Part shown: positions 1 to 4,648 of the stretch, piece by piece | Layout of the letters: each line of letters begins with the position of its first letter | Position numbering within the stretch: position 1 is the stretch's first letter | DNA from: Actinomycetota bacterium | Lineage (GTDB): Bacteria > Actinomycetota > UBA4738 > G016210805 | Assembly: GCA_016210805.1 (NCBI GenBank) | Contig: JACQTL010000244.1 | Span: 1 to 7,048, forward strand | Length of the DNA: 7,048 nucleotides | Direction of reading: 5' to 3' | The notes under the pieces: generated by a model | Databases searched by the model: none | What the model saw: only the letters and a program-made list of their open reading frames with translations | Told to the model about the DNA's origin: nothing | Made by a program: the position numbers and the translations under genes

Positions 1-380
1 AGGGTCCGCAGCGTGAGGGCCACCTGTGCCTCCGTGGCGAGCGCCGGGTGGCAGCAGGTGAAGATCAGCTCGAGCCGCTCGTCCGGGAAGGTCGTCGGTT
101 CCACCCGTCCCTCCGCTCTCTCCGACGCCTCGAGCAGGCGGATCTTCCCGGCCAGCGTTCGATCGCGGCGGATCCGGTTGATGGCACGGTTCCGCGCCGT
201 CGTCACCAGCCAGGCGCGGGGGTTCGTGGGAGCCCCGTCCCGCGGCCACCGCTCGGCGGCGATCGCGAACGCCTCCTGCGCGGCCTCCTCGGCGAGGTCG
301 AAGTCGCCGAGGAAGCCGATCAGGGACGCGAGGACGTACCCCCACTGGTCGCGGAAGGCCTCCTCGAGGATCGCTACCAC
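1..380 (-). CDS. ECF RNA polymerase sigma factor, ECF42/DUF6596 (SigI-like) type, 5' part only
   Basis: This is the N-terminal 126 codons of a sigma factor that directs RNA polymerase to a small regulon; the rest lies beyond the left edge. Translating the minus strand gives a sigma-2 domain at about residues 5-75, with the core-binding stretch DLAEEAAQEAFAIAAERWP (28-46) and NPRAWLVTTARNRAINRIRR (53-72). The signature DERLELIFTCCHPAL (100-114) then opens the sigma-4/DUF6596 part. That Cys-Cys-His signature is typical of sigma factors that carry a long C-terminal TPR extension, known as ECF42. I chose the GTG at 378-380 because it gives the usual N-terminus length and overlaps the YCII stop by 7 bases, which suggests translational coupling. 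Members of this group are normally encoded beside DGPF/YCII proteins, as here, and have no classical anti-sigma factor. The family call is firm; the TPR extension cannot be seen. Confidence 0.9.
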   Translation of the reverse strand, partial: MVAILEEAFRDQWGYVLASLIGFLGDFDLAEEAAQEAFAIAAERWPRDGAPTNPRAWLVTTARNRAINRIRRDRTLAGKIRLLEASERAEGRVEPTTFPDERLELIFTCCHPALATEAQVALTLRT

Positions 381-733
381 TCCACGATCGGACGCACCTC
401 GACCGCGCCGCCCAGGCGCGCCGCCGGGATCCGCGCGGCCAGCTCGATCGCGGCGTCGAGGTCGTCGGCCTCGAACAGCAGGTAGCCGCCGACGGCCTCC
501 TTGATCTCGACGAACGGGCCGTCGGTGGTGAGCGTCTTGCCGTCCTTCACCCGCACGGTGGTGGCCGTCTCGGGCGTGTCCAGGCCGAGGCCCGGGGTGA
601 CGCCCGGCGTCTGGTTGATCGCCTTGTAGTCGGCGTAGACGGCCTTCTGCTCGTCCTCCGACAGGGTCGCCCACGCCTCCGGTGACCGGGGGGTCGGCGA
701 GTCGCCCTGGTGGATCAGCAGCATGTACCTCAT
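374..733 (-). CDS. YCII-related (DGPF domain) protein
   Basis: A 119-residue protein of the YCII/DGPF family, a small dimeric alpha/beta fold of unknown biochemical role. It starts MRYMLLIHQGD, which is the family's usual beginning, and has the name-giving DGPF at residues 71-74 followed by VEIKEAVGGYLLFEADDLDAAIELAARIP. Length is normal for a single-domain member. A longer in-frame start exists at 769, but the ATG at 731-733 has an AAGGAGG Shine-Dalgarno five bases upstream and matches the family start, so it was preferred. The gene overlaps the downstream ECF sigma-factor gene by 7 bases. In ECF42 loci the DGPF gene is generally a target of, and proposed partner for, the sigma factor; that link is inferred here from context. 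A promoter-like site and a palindrome sit just upstream. Confidence 0.92.
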   Translation of the reverse strand: MRYMLLIHQGDSPTPRSPEAWATLSEDEQKAVYADYKAINQTPGVTPGLGLDTPETATTVRVKDGKTLTTDGPFVEIKEAVGGYLLFEADDLDAAIELAARIPAARLGGAVEVRPIVEW

Positions 734-738
734 GGCTC

Positions 739-745
739 CCTCCTT
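739..745 (-). promoter_or_regulatory. Ribosome binding site fixing the YCII start
   Basis: AAGGAGG on the minus strand, five bases before the ATG at 731-733. It decides the short start over the in-frame ATG at 767-769, which would run through the palindrome and has no comparable site. Confidence 0.75.
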
Positions 746-750
746 CTCGG

Positions 751-762
751 ATGGTCGACCAT
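751..762. promoter_or_regulatory. 12-bp perfect palindrome upstream of YCII-sigma pair
   Basis: ATGGTCGACCAT reads identically on both strands. It lies 5 bases upstream of the YCII Shine-Dalgarno and about where transcription from the candidate promoter at 765-791 would begin. That position suits a repressor operator or an mRNA 5' structure. No regulator in the window can be assigned to it, and the function is inferred from position only. Confidence 0.35.
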
Positions 763-764
763 GA

Positions 765-791
765 GACAAACGGGAAGCGGCGATATCGACA
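765..791 (-). promoter_or_regulatory. Candidate ECF42-type promoter for YCII-sigma operon
   Basis: On the minus strand TGTCGA (786-791) is followed after exactly 17 bases by TGTC (765-768). As I recall, the reported ECF42 target motif is TGTCGA at -35 and CGTC or CGAC at -10, so the -35 matches fully and the -10 matches three of four bases. The -35 begins immediately after the DinB stop codon at 792-794, so the YCII-sigma pair could be transcribed independently of the DinB gene and be autoregulated. The match is seen in the sequence; activity is inferred. Confidence 0.5.
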
Positions 792-1316
792 TCAGGGGGC
801 GTCGATTATCGGCAGGAACTCCCGCCACGGACCGACCGCCTGCGCGTACTGCTTGGCCATGGCCTTGACGATCTGCCCCAGGTGGTTCAGGTCGTGCACC
901 ACCCATGTGGCCAGGAGCTGGCCGAGCGTCACCTCCCCGAAGGTGGGGTGGACACCCCGTCGCCCCAGGTCCTCGACCTCGACCAGGGCGCCCAGCGCGT
1001 CGAGGTTCGAGGCCCGCACGGAGGCGAACCGATCGAGGAGATCCACGAGGCTCCAGCCCTTGAAACGTGCGAATCCCGCCTCCCGGTCGACGGGGTCGAA
1101 GGCACGGTCCGTGCCGTGCTCGAGGATCACCCTGGTCCGGTCGATCCAGTCGCACTCCTCGATGTGGGTCAGGTGCCCGACGACCTGATTGGGGGACCAC
1201 GTGCCTGGTCCCTCGTCACCGGTGGTCCAGGCCTCCGAGAGGTCCGAGAGCATCGCTCGAAGCGCATCAGGCGTCCGACCGAGCACCTCCCTCCCCAGCT
1301 CCAGCGAGAAGTCCAT
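792..1316 (-). CDS. DinB-superfamily protein
   Basis: A 174-residue four-helix DinB-fold protein. These are usually metal-binding proteins; some act as thiol-dependent transferases, but the substrate here is unknown. Visible family features are TWSPNQVVGHLTHIEECDWIDRTR (39-62), the segment FGEVTLGQLLATWVVHDLNHLGQI (126-149), and the C-terminal AMAKQYAQAVGPWREFL. Candidate metal ligands are His48 (or His51), His141 and His145. I chose the ATG at 1314-1316 because GGAGG lies five bases upstream and the resulting MDFSLELGREVLGRTP is the family's usual start. An alternative ATG at 1374-1376 would add 20 residues (MADIRSRFERSG...) with a weaker ribosome site. The gene is followed 58 bases later by the YCII gene on the same strand, so read-through into that pair is possible. 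It is divergent from the RTX gene. Confidence 0.9.
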   Translation of the reverse strand: MDFSLELGREVLGRTPDALRAMLSDLSEAWTTGDEGPGTWSPNQVVGHLTHIEECDWIDRTRVILEHGTDRAFDPVDREAGFARFKGWSLVDLLDRFASVRASNLDALGALVEVEDLGRRGVHPTFGEVTLGQLLATWVVHDLNHLGQIVKAMAKQYAQAVGPWREFLPIIDAP

Positions 1317-1318
1317 GG

Positions 1319-1326
1319 CCTCCTCC
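1319..1326 (-). promoter_or_regulatory. Ribosome binding site fixing the DinB start
   Basis: The minus-strand sequence GGAGGAGG ends two bases before the ATG at 1314-1316. It offers GGAGG at a five-base spacing, much better than anything in front of the alternative ATG at 1374-1376. Confidence 0.55.
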
Positions 1327-1436
1327 GGTGGCCCGAGGATACCGCTCCTCTCGAACCGGCTCCGAATGTCGGCCATCGAGAAGCCCTCTTGCCCAGGGGC
1401 GCCGGCTGGAGACCGCGCGCGAGATCTCCGCCGCCC

Positions 1437-1465
1437 TCGACGGGAGGGGTTTCGCCCGGTAACAT
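1437..1465 (+). promoter_or_regulatory. Candidate promoter for the RTX gene
   Basis: TCGACG (1437-1442), 17 bases, then TAACAT (1460-1465). Each element matches the housekeeping sigma consensus at four of six positions. It would give a leader of roughly 68 bases before the GTG start at 1540. In this GC-rich intergenic stretch it is the only AT-containing hexamer pair at proper spacing that I found. Confidence 0.35.
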
Positions 1466-1471
1466 CCGGGC
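1454..1471. promoter_or_regulatory. Dyad surrounding the candidate -10 element
   Basis: GCCCGG (1454-1459) and CCGGGC (1466-1471) form a perfect 6-bp inverted repeat around TAACAT. It could be an operator overlapping the RTX promoter, or chance in GC-rich DNA. Confidence 0.3.
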
Positions 1472-1539
1472 CGTTCCGTCGACCGACGTCCGGCCGTGGA
1501 TGCTCTCCTCGCCCGCACGTCCCTAAGAGAGGAGAGGCC

Positions 1540-2973
1540 GTGTACATCTCGGGTGATCTTCGTCGACGCGCCGTGTCGCGGTTCGTCATCTCCGCCGCAC
1601 TGGCCCTGTCCCCGATGGTCATCGGAGGGCCCTCGGCGGTGGCGCAGTCGCCGGGGAGCGATGGCGGCTCGGTCCCGGCGGACGACCCCCTACCCCCCGG
1701 GAACGACAACTTCGCCTCGGCGTTCGAGATCCCGGGCCCCCCTTGTACCGGCACCGTGGAGCAGGCGACATGCGCGGGAAGCACCGTCGGAGCCACCGAG
1801 GAGCCCGACGAACCCAGGATCTTCGCAACGGATGCCGGCCGGTCGGTCTGGTACCGCTGGACGGCCCCCGACCGGGGGACCCTGGAGGTCGACCTCGAGG
1901 GCTCCTGGTCGTTCTCCATGCTGGGGTTGTACTCGGGTCAGGCGTTCCCCCTCACGGTGCTCGGCGAGAGCTCGACCGGCTTCCTCCCCGCGAGGGTGGA
2001 GGTCGAGGTCGAGTTGGGGGCACGAATCGAGATTCAGATCGACGGCCACCTTGCCGGACCGGTGGGCAACTACGTGCTCAACGTGAACTTCGACCCCTAC
2101 CGCTGCCCGGGTTACGAGAGCTCCACCCTCAACCCGGTCGTGGGAGGCGATGGCGACGACACACTCGTGGGCACGGTCGCCGCCGACGTGATCTGCGGCC
2201 TCGATGGGAACGACACCCTGATCGGGATGGGTGGCAACGACATCCTGTTGGGTGGGGACGGGATGGACACACTCATCGGCGGCGGCGGTCACGATGTGCT
2301 GAACGGGGGCCCCGGCGACGACGGCTCTTTCAAGGACTTCGGGGCGGTCGGTCTGTTCGGGGGAGCGGGGAACGACCGGCTGGTCGGCGGACCTGGCAAC
2401 GACCACCTGTTCGGGGGCATGGGCGCCGACCGGCTCGTGGCCGGACCGGGCGAGGACGTCCTCCTGGCCCACGCCGGGGGCGACACCCTGCTCGGAGGCG
2501 ACGGCGACGACCTGCTCCTGGGTGGACCCGGCAACGACGTCGTCAACGGCGGCTACACCTTCGACTGCGCCGACTACGAGCTCGACGCCGGCCCGGTGAC
2601 CGCGAGCCTGGTCACACGGAAGGCCTCGGGGGCCGGGATAGGGACGGACACCCTCACCGGGATCGACTGCCTGATCGGCACGGCCAGGGGTGACCACCTC
2701 ACGGGCAACGCGAGCGGCAACACGCTGTGGGGCCTCGACGGGAACGACACCCTGATCGGCCTGGACGGCAACGATTTCCTTCACGGATGGGGTGGCTTCG
2801 ACACCCTGAACGGCGGGCTCCACTACGACCTCTGCCTCGTCGGCAAGGGCGGGGGCACCAGGACCGGCTGCGAGCAGAACACGCTGGTCCAGGAGCAGCG
2901 CATCGGCGGTGCAGGGGCGACCGGGGAGATCTTCCTCCTGGCGACCCTGGCCATCCCGACCGGACGCGGCTAG
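1540..2973 (+). CDS. Secreted RTX-repeat calcium-binding protein
   Basis: A 477-residue exported protein. The GTG at 1540 follows GGAG by five bases. Residues 1-35 look like a Sec signal peptide: arginines at 8-10 and 14, a hydrophobic stretch from 15 to 30, and cleavage predicted after AVA at 33-35. Residues 53-185 form an N-terminal beta-rich domain (GNDNFASAFEIPG, RSVWYRWTAPDRGTLEVDL, GNYVLNVNF) resembling the pre-peptidase C-terminal-like modules found on secreted bacterial proteins. Residues 202-336 hold 15 nine-residue units of GGxGxDxLx type in unbroken register. A linker (337-379) with GTDTLTGIDCLIG precedes five more units (380-424). Such repeats bind calcium and fold into a parallel beta roll outside the cell. 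The end (425-477) has no LPXTG anchor and no catalytic domain was recognised, so the role is unknown: matrix, adhesion or calcium sequestration are possible. No type I secretion genes are nearby. Confidence 0.88.
   Translation: MYISGDLRRRAVSRFVISAALALSPMVIGGPSAVAQSPGSDGGSVPADDPLPPGNDNFASAFEIPGPPCTGTVEQATCAGSTVGATEEPDEPRIFATDAGRSVWYRWTAPDRGTLEVDLEGSWSFSMLGLYSGQAFPLTVLGESSTGFLPARVEVEVELGARIEIQIDGHLAGPVGNYVLNVNFDPYRCPGYESSTLNPVVGGDGDDTLVGTVAADVICGLDGNDTLIGMGGNDILLGGDGMDTLIGGGGHDVLNGGPGDDGSFKDFGAVGLFGGAGNDRLVGGPGNDHLFGGMGADRLVAGPGEDVLLAHAGGDTLLGGDGDDLLLGGPGNDVVNGGYTFDCADYELDAGPVTASLVTRKASGAGIGTDTLTGIDCLIGTARGDHLTGNASGNTLWGLDGNDTLIGLDGNDFLHGWGGFDTLNGGLHYDLCLVGKGGGTRTGCEQNTLVQEQRIGGAGATGEIFLLATLAIPTGRG
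2143..2547 (+). repeat. RTX nonapeptide block 1 (15 units of 27 bp)
   Basis: Degenerate 27-bp coding units encoding residues 202-336. Good copies include GGDGDDTLV (202), GLDGNDTLI (220), GGPGNDHLF (283) and GGDGDDLLL (319). Degenerate units (GTVAADVIC at 211, KDFGAVGLF at 265, AHAGGDTLL at 310) keep the nine-residue spacing, so the block has had no indels out of register. Confidence 0.85.
2677..2811 (+). repeat. RTX nonapeptide block 2 (5 units of 27 bp)
   Basis: Units encoding residues 380-424: GTARGDHLT, GNASGNTLW, GLDGNDTLI, GLDGNDFLH, GWGGFDTLN. GLDGNDTLI is an exact peptide copy of the unit at residue 220 in block 1. Confidence 0.8.
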
Positions 2974-2987
2974 AAATCCCGGAGAGC

Positions 2988-3008
2988 GGACCTTCCTGAC
3001 AGGGGTCC
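2988..3008 (+). other. Hairpin just after the RTX stop
   Basis: GGACC and GGTCC pair, with CCT/AGG stacked inside after a two-base bulge, around a GAC loop. It begins 15 bases after the stop codon. No T-run follows, so if it ends transcription it is not a classical intrinsic terminator; it could protect the mRNA 3' end. Confidence 0.3.
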
Positions 3009-3073
3009 CTGGGGATCACCGCCGCCGGAGGCAGGGTGGAGGCGGAAAACCCCCTCGAACGGCCGCGCGGGGG

Positions 3074-3097
3074 CCCGATCGGACCTGCTCGGTCGGG
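3074..3097 (+). terminator. Candidate terminator hairpin between RTX and HTH genes
   Basis: CCCGATCG (3074-3081) pairs with CGGTCGGG (3090-3097) over eight positions with one G-T wobble and an eight-base loop. Only TCCTT follows, a poor T-run. The rest of the gap 2974-3165 shows no ORF or recognisable promoter. Confidence 0.35.
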
Positions 3098-3165
3098 TCC
3101 TTCGACCCTGCCACAAGGTCCGGGGCTCCGCTTGCATGCGGGCACGCAGAGCAGCGGGAGGTGTC

Positions 3166-3339
3166 ATGGGCGAGGACCTGAGGACCGTGGCGAAGGTGGC
3201 GGAGGCGTGGGGCGTGCCGAAGGGCGCCCTGTCCAGGAAGCTGAAGGAGCAGGCGATCCAGCCGGACCTGGTGAAGGCGAACTGCTCCTACTACAGCCTC
3301 CCGCGCCTGGAGCGGCTCCGCCCGAAGCTCGGCGTCTGA
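3166..3339 (+). CDS. Small helix-turn-helix-like protein
   Basis: A 57-residue basic protein. I do not recognise a named family. Residues 5-29 (LRTVAKVAEAWGVPKGALSRKLKEQ) read as a helix-turn-helix: a helix VAKVAEAW, a turn GVPKG, and a recognition-like helix ALSRKLKEQ. IQPDLVKANCSYYSLPRLERL follows, resembling the short wing and third helix of MerR- or excisionase-like DNA-binding domains. The ATG at 3166 has GGGAGG four bases upstream; a longer in-frame ATG at 3136 would add ten residues (MRARRAAGGV) without a better site. Codon use agrees with real coding (mostly G or C at third positions). It sits alone between the RTX gene and a convergent VOC gene. DNA binding is an inference from the fold pattern; a protein- or RNA-binding role is possible. 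Confidence 0.6.
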   Translation: MGEDLRTVAKVAEAWGVPKGALSRKLKEQAIQPDLVKANCSYYSLPRLERLRPKLGV

Positions 3340-3371
3340 AGAAACCCGTCAGCCGAGGGCCGGCGCAGGGC

Positions 3372-3401
3372 CCGGGAGGGATCCAGCAACCATCCTCCCG
3401 G
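3372..3401. terminator. Bidirectional terminator-like hairpin between convergent genes
   Basis: CCGGGAGG (3372-3379) is perfectly complementary to CCTCCCGG (3394-3401). Two A-T pairs extend the stem past a single bulged G at 3380, with loop 3383-3391. It lies 32 bases after the HTH stop and 15 bases beyond the VOC stop, exactly where a shared terminator for convergent genes is expected. There is no clear T-run on either side. Confidence 0.5.
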
Positions 3402-3415
3402 TCACCGATGACCGA

Positions 3416-3769
3416 CTACATCGGGCTGATCAGCTGGAAGTAGTTGTCGTCCGGGTCCGAGAGCGTGGCGATCCACATCTCGGCCGCCTCGCCCGGATGG
3501 TACGGGTCCTGGACCACAGTCGCTCCGGCCGCCGTGAGCCGTTCGAAGTCCCCCTTCACGTCCGTGCTCTCGATGTTCCAGATCAGCCTCCCCGGGTGGG
3601 CGTTCCTCCCCTGGACCTGATCGTGGGGCCCTACGGTCAGCCAGCCGCCGCCGATCTGCCAGGCCCTGAAGTCGCCTGACTCCCAGCCCGGCTCGCCGAA
3701 GAGCCTCGCGTAGTAGTCCGTCAGGCGCTGAGGGTCCTCCGTGCCGATCAAGACCCCGTTCAGGTTCAT
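3416..3769 (-). CDS. VOC-superfamily (glyoxalase/bleomycin-resistance fold) protein
   Basis: A 117-residue protein with one complete vicinal-oxygen-chelate module of two beta-alpha-beta-beta-beta halves. Half one is MNLNGVLIGTEDPQRLTDYYARLFGEPGW (1-29) with GGWLTVGPH (41-49). Half two is RLIWNIESTDVKGDFERLTAAGATVVQDPY (61-90) ending LSDPDDNYFQLISPM (103-117), the usual VOC closing strand. Family members are metal-dependent lyases, dioxygenases or antibiotic-binding proteins. Classical glyoxalase I ligands are not all obvious, so the substrate cannot be named. The start is the ATG at 3767-3769 with a GGAGGAGG Shine-Dalgarno immediately upstream. It stands alone between a convergent HTH gene and the end of the trp operon, with its own promoter-like sequence and a palindrome upstream. 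Confidence 0.88.
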   Translation of the reverse strand: MNLNGVLIGTEDPQRLTDYYARLFGEPGWESGDFRAWQIGGGWLTVGPHDQVQGRNAHPGRLIWNIESTDVKGDFERLTAAGATVVQDPYHPGEAAEMWIATLSDPDDNYFQLISPM

Positions 3770-3805
3770 GCCGCCTCCTCCCCGACCGTTCCATGGTTGG
3801 AGCCT

Positions 3806-3815
3806 CGAACGTTCG
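3806..3815. promoter_or_regulatory. 10-bp palindrome downstream of the VOC -10 element
   Basis: CGAACGTTCG is a perfect palindrome beginning at the last base of the candidate -10 and covering the expected transcription start. The location suits an operator. It lacks the four-base centre of the actinobacterial SOS box, so LexA is not proposed. Confidence 0.35.
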
Positions 3816-3844
3816 TGTTACCCGAGCATCCAAACGTGTGTCGA
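3815..3844 (-). promoter_or_regulatory. Candidate promoter for the VOC gene
   Basis: On the minus strand TCGACA (3839-3844), 18 bases, then TAACAC (3815-3820). The -35 matches the housekeeping consensus at five of six positions and the -10 at three. The leader would be about 40 bases. It resembles the RTX candidate (TCGACG, 17 bases, TAACAT), which supports both. Confidence 0.38.
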
Positions 3845-3877
3845 TGACGGCCGCAATCTCGGCTCCCGCCGGGCACG

Positions 3878-3892
3878 GCTGGGGGCCCCAGC
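3878..3892 (-). terminator. Possible trp operon terminator hairpin
   Basis: GCTGGG (3878-3883) and CCCAGC (3887-3892) form a 6-bp stem with a three-base loop, 24 bases after the trpA stop. A wider GGCCGC/GCGGCC pairing (near 3849 and 3897) may enclose it. No T-run is seen, so termination here is only a suggestion. Confidence 0.3.
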
Positions 3893-3915
3893 GGTCGCGG
3901 CCTCGATCCCCGGCG

Positions 3916-4635
3916 TCAGCCGTCGATCGCCTCGCGGAGGGAGGCCACGTACCGCCGGAGCCCGCCGGGGCCGGACTCCTCCGCCACCTCGATGGCCCGG
4001 CTCCCCACCACCACCCCGTCGGCCGCCGCGGCGGCCCCGGCCGCCTGCGTGGGCGTGGCGATGCCGAAGCCCACGAGGTGCGGCACACGGGTCACCGAGC
4101 GGGCCCGCTCGACCAGCGGGCCGACCTGGGGAGAGAGCCCGTCCCGGACCCCCGTGGTTCCGGCGACCGAGACGATGTACAGCCAGGCGTCCGTCCTCTC
4201 GGCGGCCAGGCGGATGCGGGCCTGGGGTGTCGTGGGCGCCACCAGCTGCACGCGGGGCAGCTGCGGGTGGGACTCGATCGGGAGGTCGGCGACGATCAGG
4301 CTGCTGGCCCCGGCAGCGCGGGCGTCCTCGGCGAAGCGCTCGTAGCCGTACGCCTCGAGGATAGACGCGTAGGTCATGGGCACTATCGGTACGTCGACGC
4401 GGGCCCGGACCTGGGCCAGGCACGCCAGGCACGCGGCCGTCCGCATCCCGCCGGCCAGGGCTCGCTCGGCGGCCCGGCGGATCACCGGGCCGTCGGCCAG
4501 GGGGTCGGAGAAGGGGAACCCGATCTCGATGAGGTCGGCCCCGCCGTCCACGGCGGCGGCGGCCAGCCCGGGCGCCTCGGGCCCGGCCATGAGGTAGATG
4601 GCCAGCCGCTTGCCGGCCACCGGCCCACCGGCCAT
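3916..4635 (-). CDS. trpA: Tryptophan synthase alpha subunit
   Basis: Cleaves indole-3-glycerol phosphate to indole, passed to TrpB through the cytoplasmic alpha2-beta2 tunnel, and glyceraldehyde 3-phosphate. The protein has 239 residues against a usual 255-270. The catalytic pair is visible: Glu37 in DLIEIGFPFSDPLADGP and Asp48 in the same motif, equal to Glu49 and Asp60 of the Salmonella enzyme with a constant offset of 12. Other barrel motifs are SLIVADLPIE, IVSVAGTTGVRDGLSPQ (loop 6) and LVGFGIATPTQ with DGVVVGSRAIE for phosphate binding. The missing residues are at the N-terminus: the first helix before the RLAIYLMAG strand is nearly absent. The ATG at 4633-4635 is 13 bases after the trpB stop with only a G-rich stretch as ribosome site. 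The frame continues upstream inside trpB but does not look like TrpA there. It is the last gene of the operon. Confidence 0.93.
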   Translation of the reverse strand: MAGGPVAGKRLAIYLMAGPEAPGLAAAAVDGGADLIEIGFPFSDPLADGPVIRRAAERALAGGMRTAACLACLAQVRARVDVPIVPMTYASILEAYGYERFAEDARAAGASSLIVADLPIESHPQLPRVQLVAPTTPQARIRLAAERTDAWLYIVSVAGTTGVRDGLSPQVGPLVERARSVTRVPHLVGFGIATPTQAAGAAAAADGVVVGSRAIEVAEESGPGGLRRYVASLREAIDG

Positions 4636-4648
4636 CCCCGCGGCCCCG

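Noticed and set aside
1189..1539. N-terminal extension of the RTX frame upstream of the GTG at 1540
   Set aside because: This stretch overlaps the divergent DinB gene and has no export features; GTG 1540 has a ribosome site and starts a signal peptide.
1377..1919. Extension of the DinB frame beyond the ATG at 1376
   Set aside because: The extra residues run through the divergent intergenic region and antisense to the RTX gene, with no DinB similarity.
2143..2811. Regular short repeats that could suggest a CRISPR array
   Set aside because: The 27-bp units are degenerate, contiguous without spacers, and encode RTX nonapeptides in frame.
1690..2823. A 377-codon minus-strand frame opposite the RTX gene
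   Set aside because: Its periodic VVxV..DQ pattern is the antisense reading of the 27-bp RTX repeats, not an independent protein.
3806..3815. CGAACGTTCG as a LexA/SOS box
   Set aside because: The actinobacterial SOS box has four bases between CGAAC and GTTCG; here the half-sites abut, and no SOS gene is nearby.
3839..3844. Plus-strand TGTCGA as a second ECF42 -35 element
   Set aside because: It points into the 3' end of the oppositely oriented trpA with no downstream plus-strand gene.
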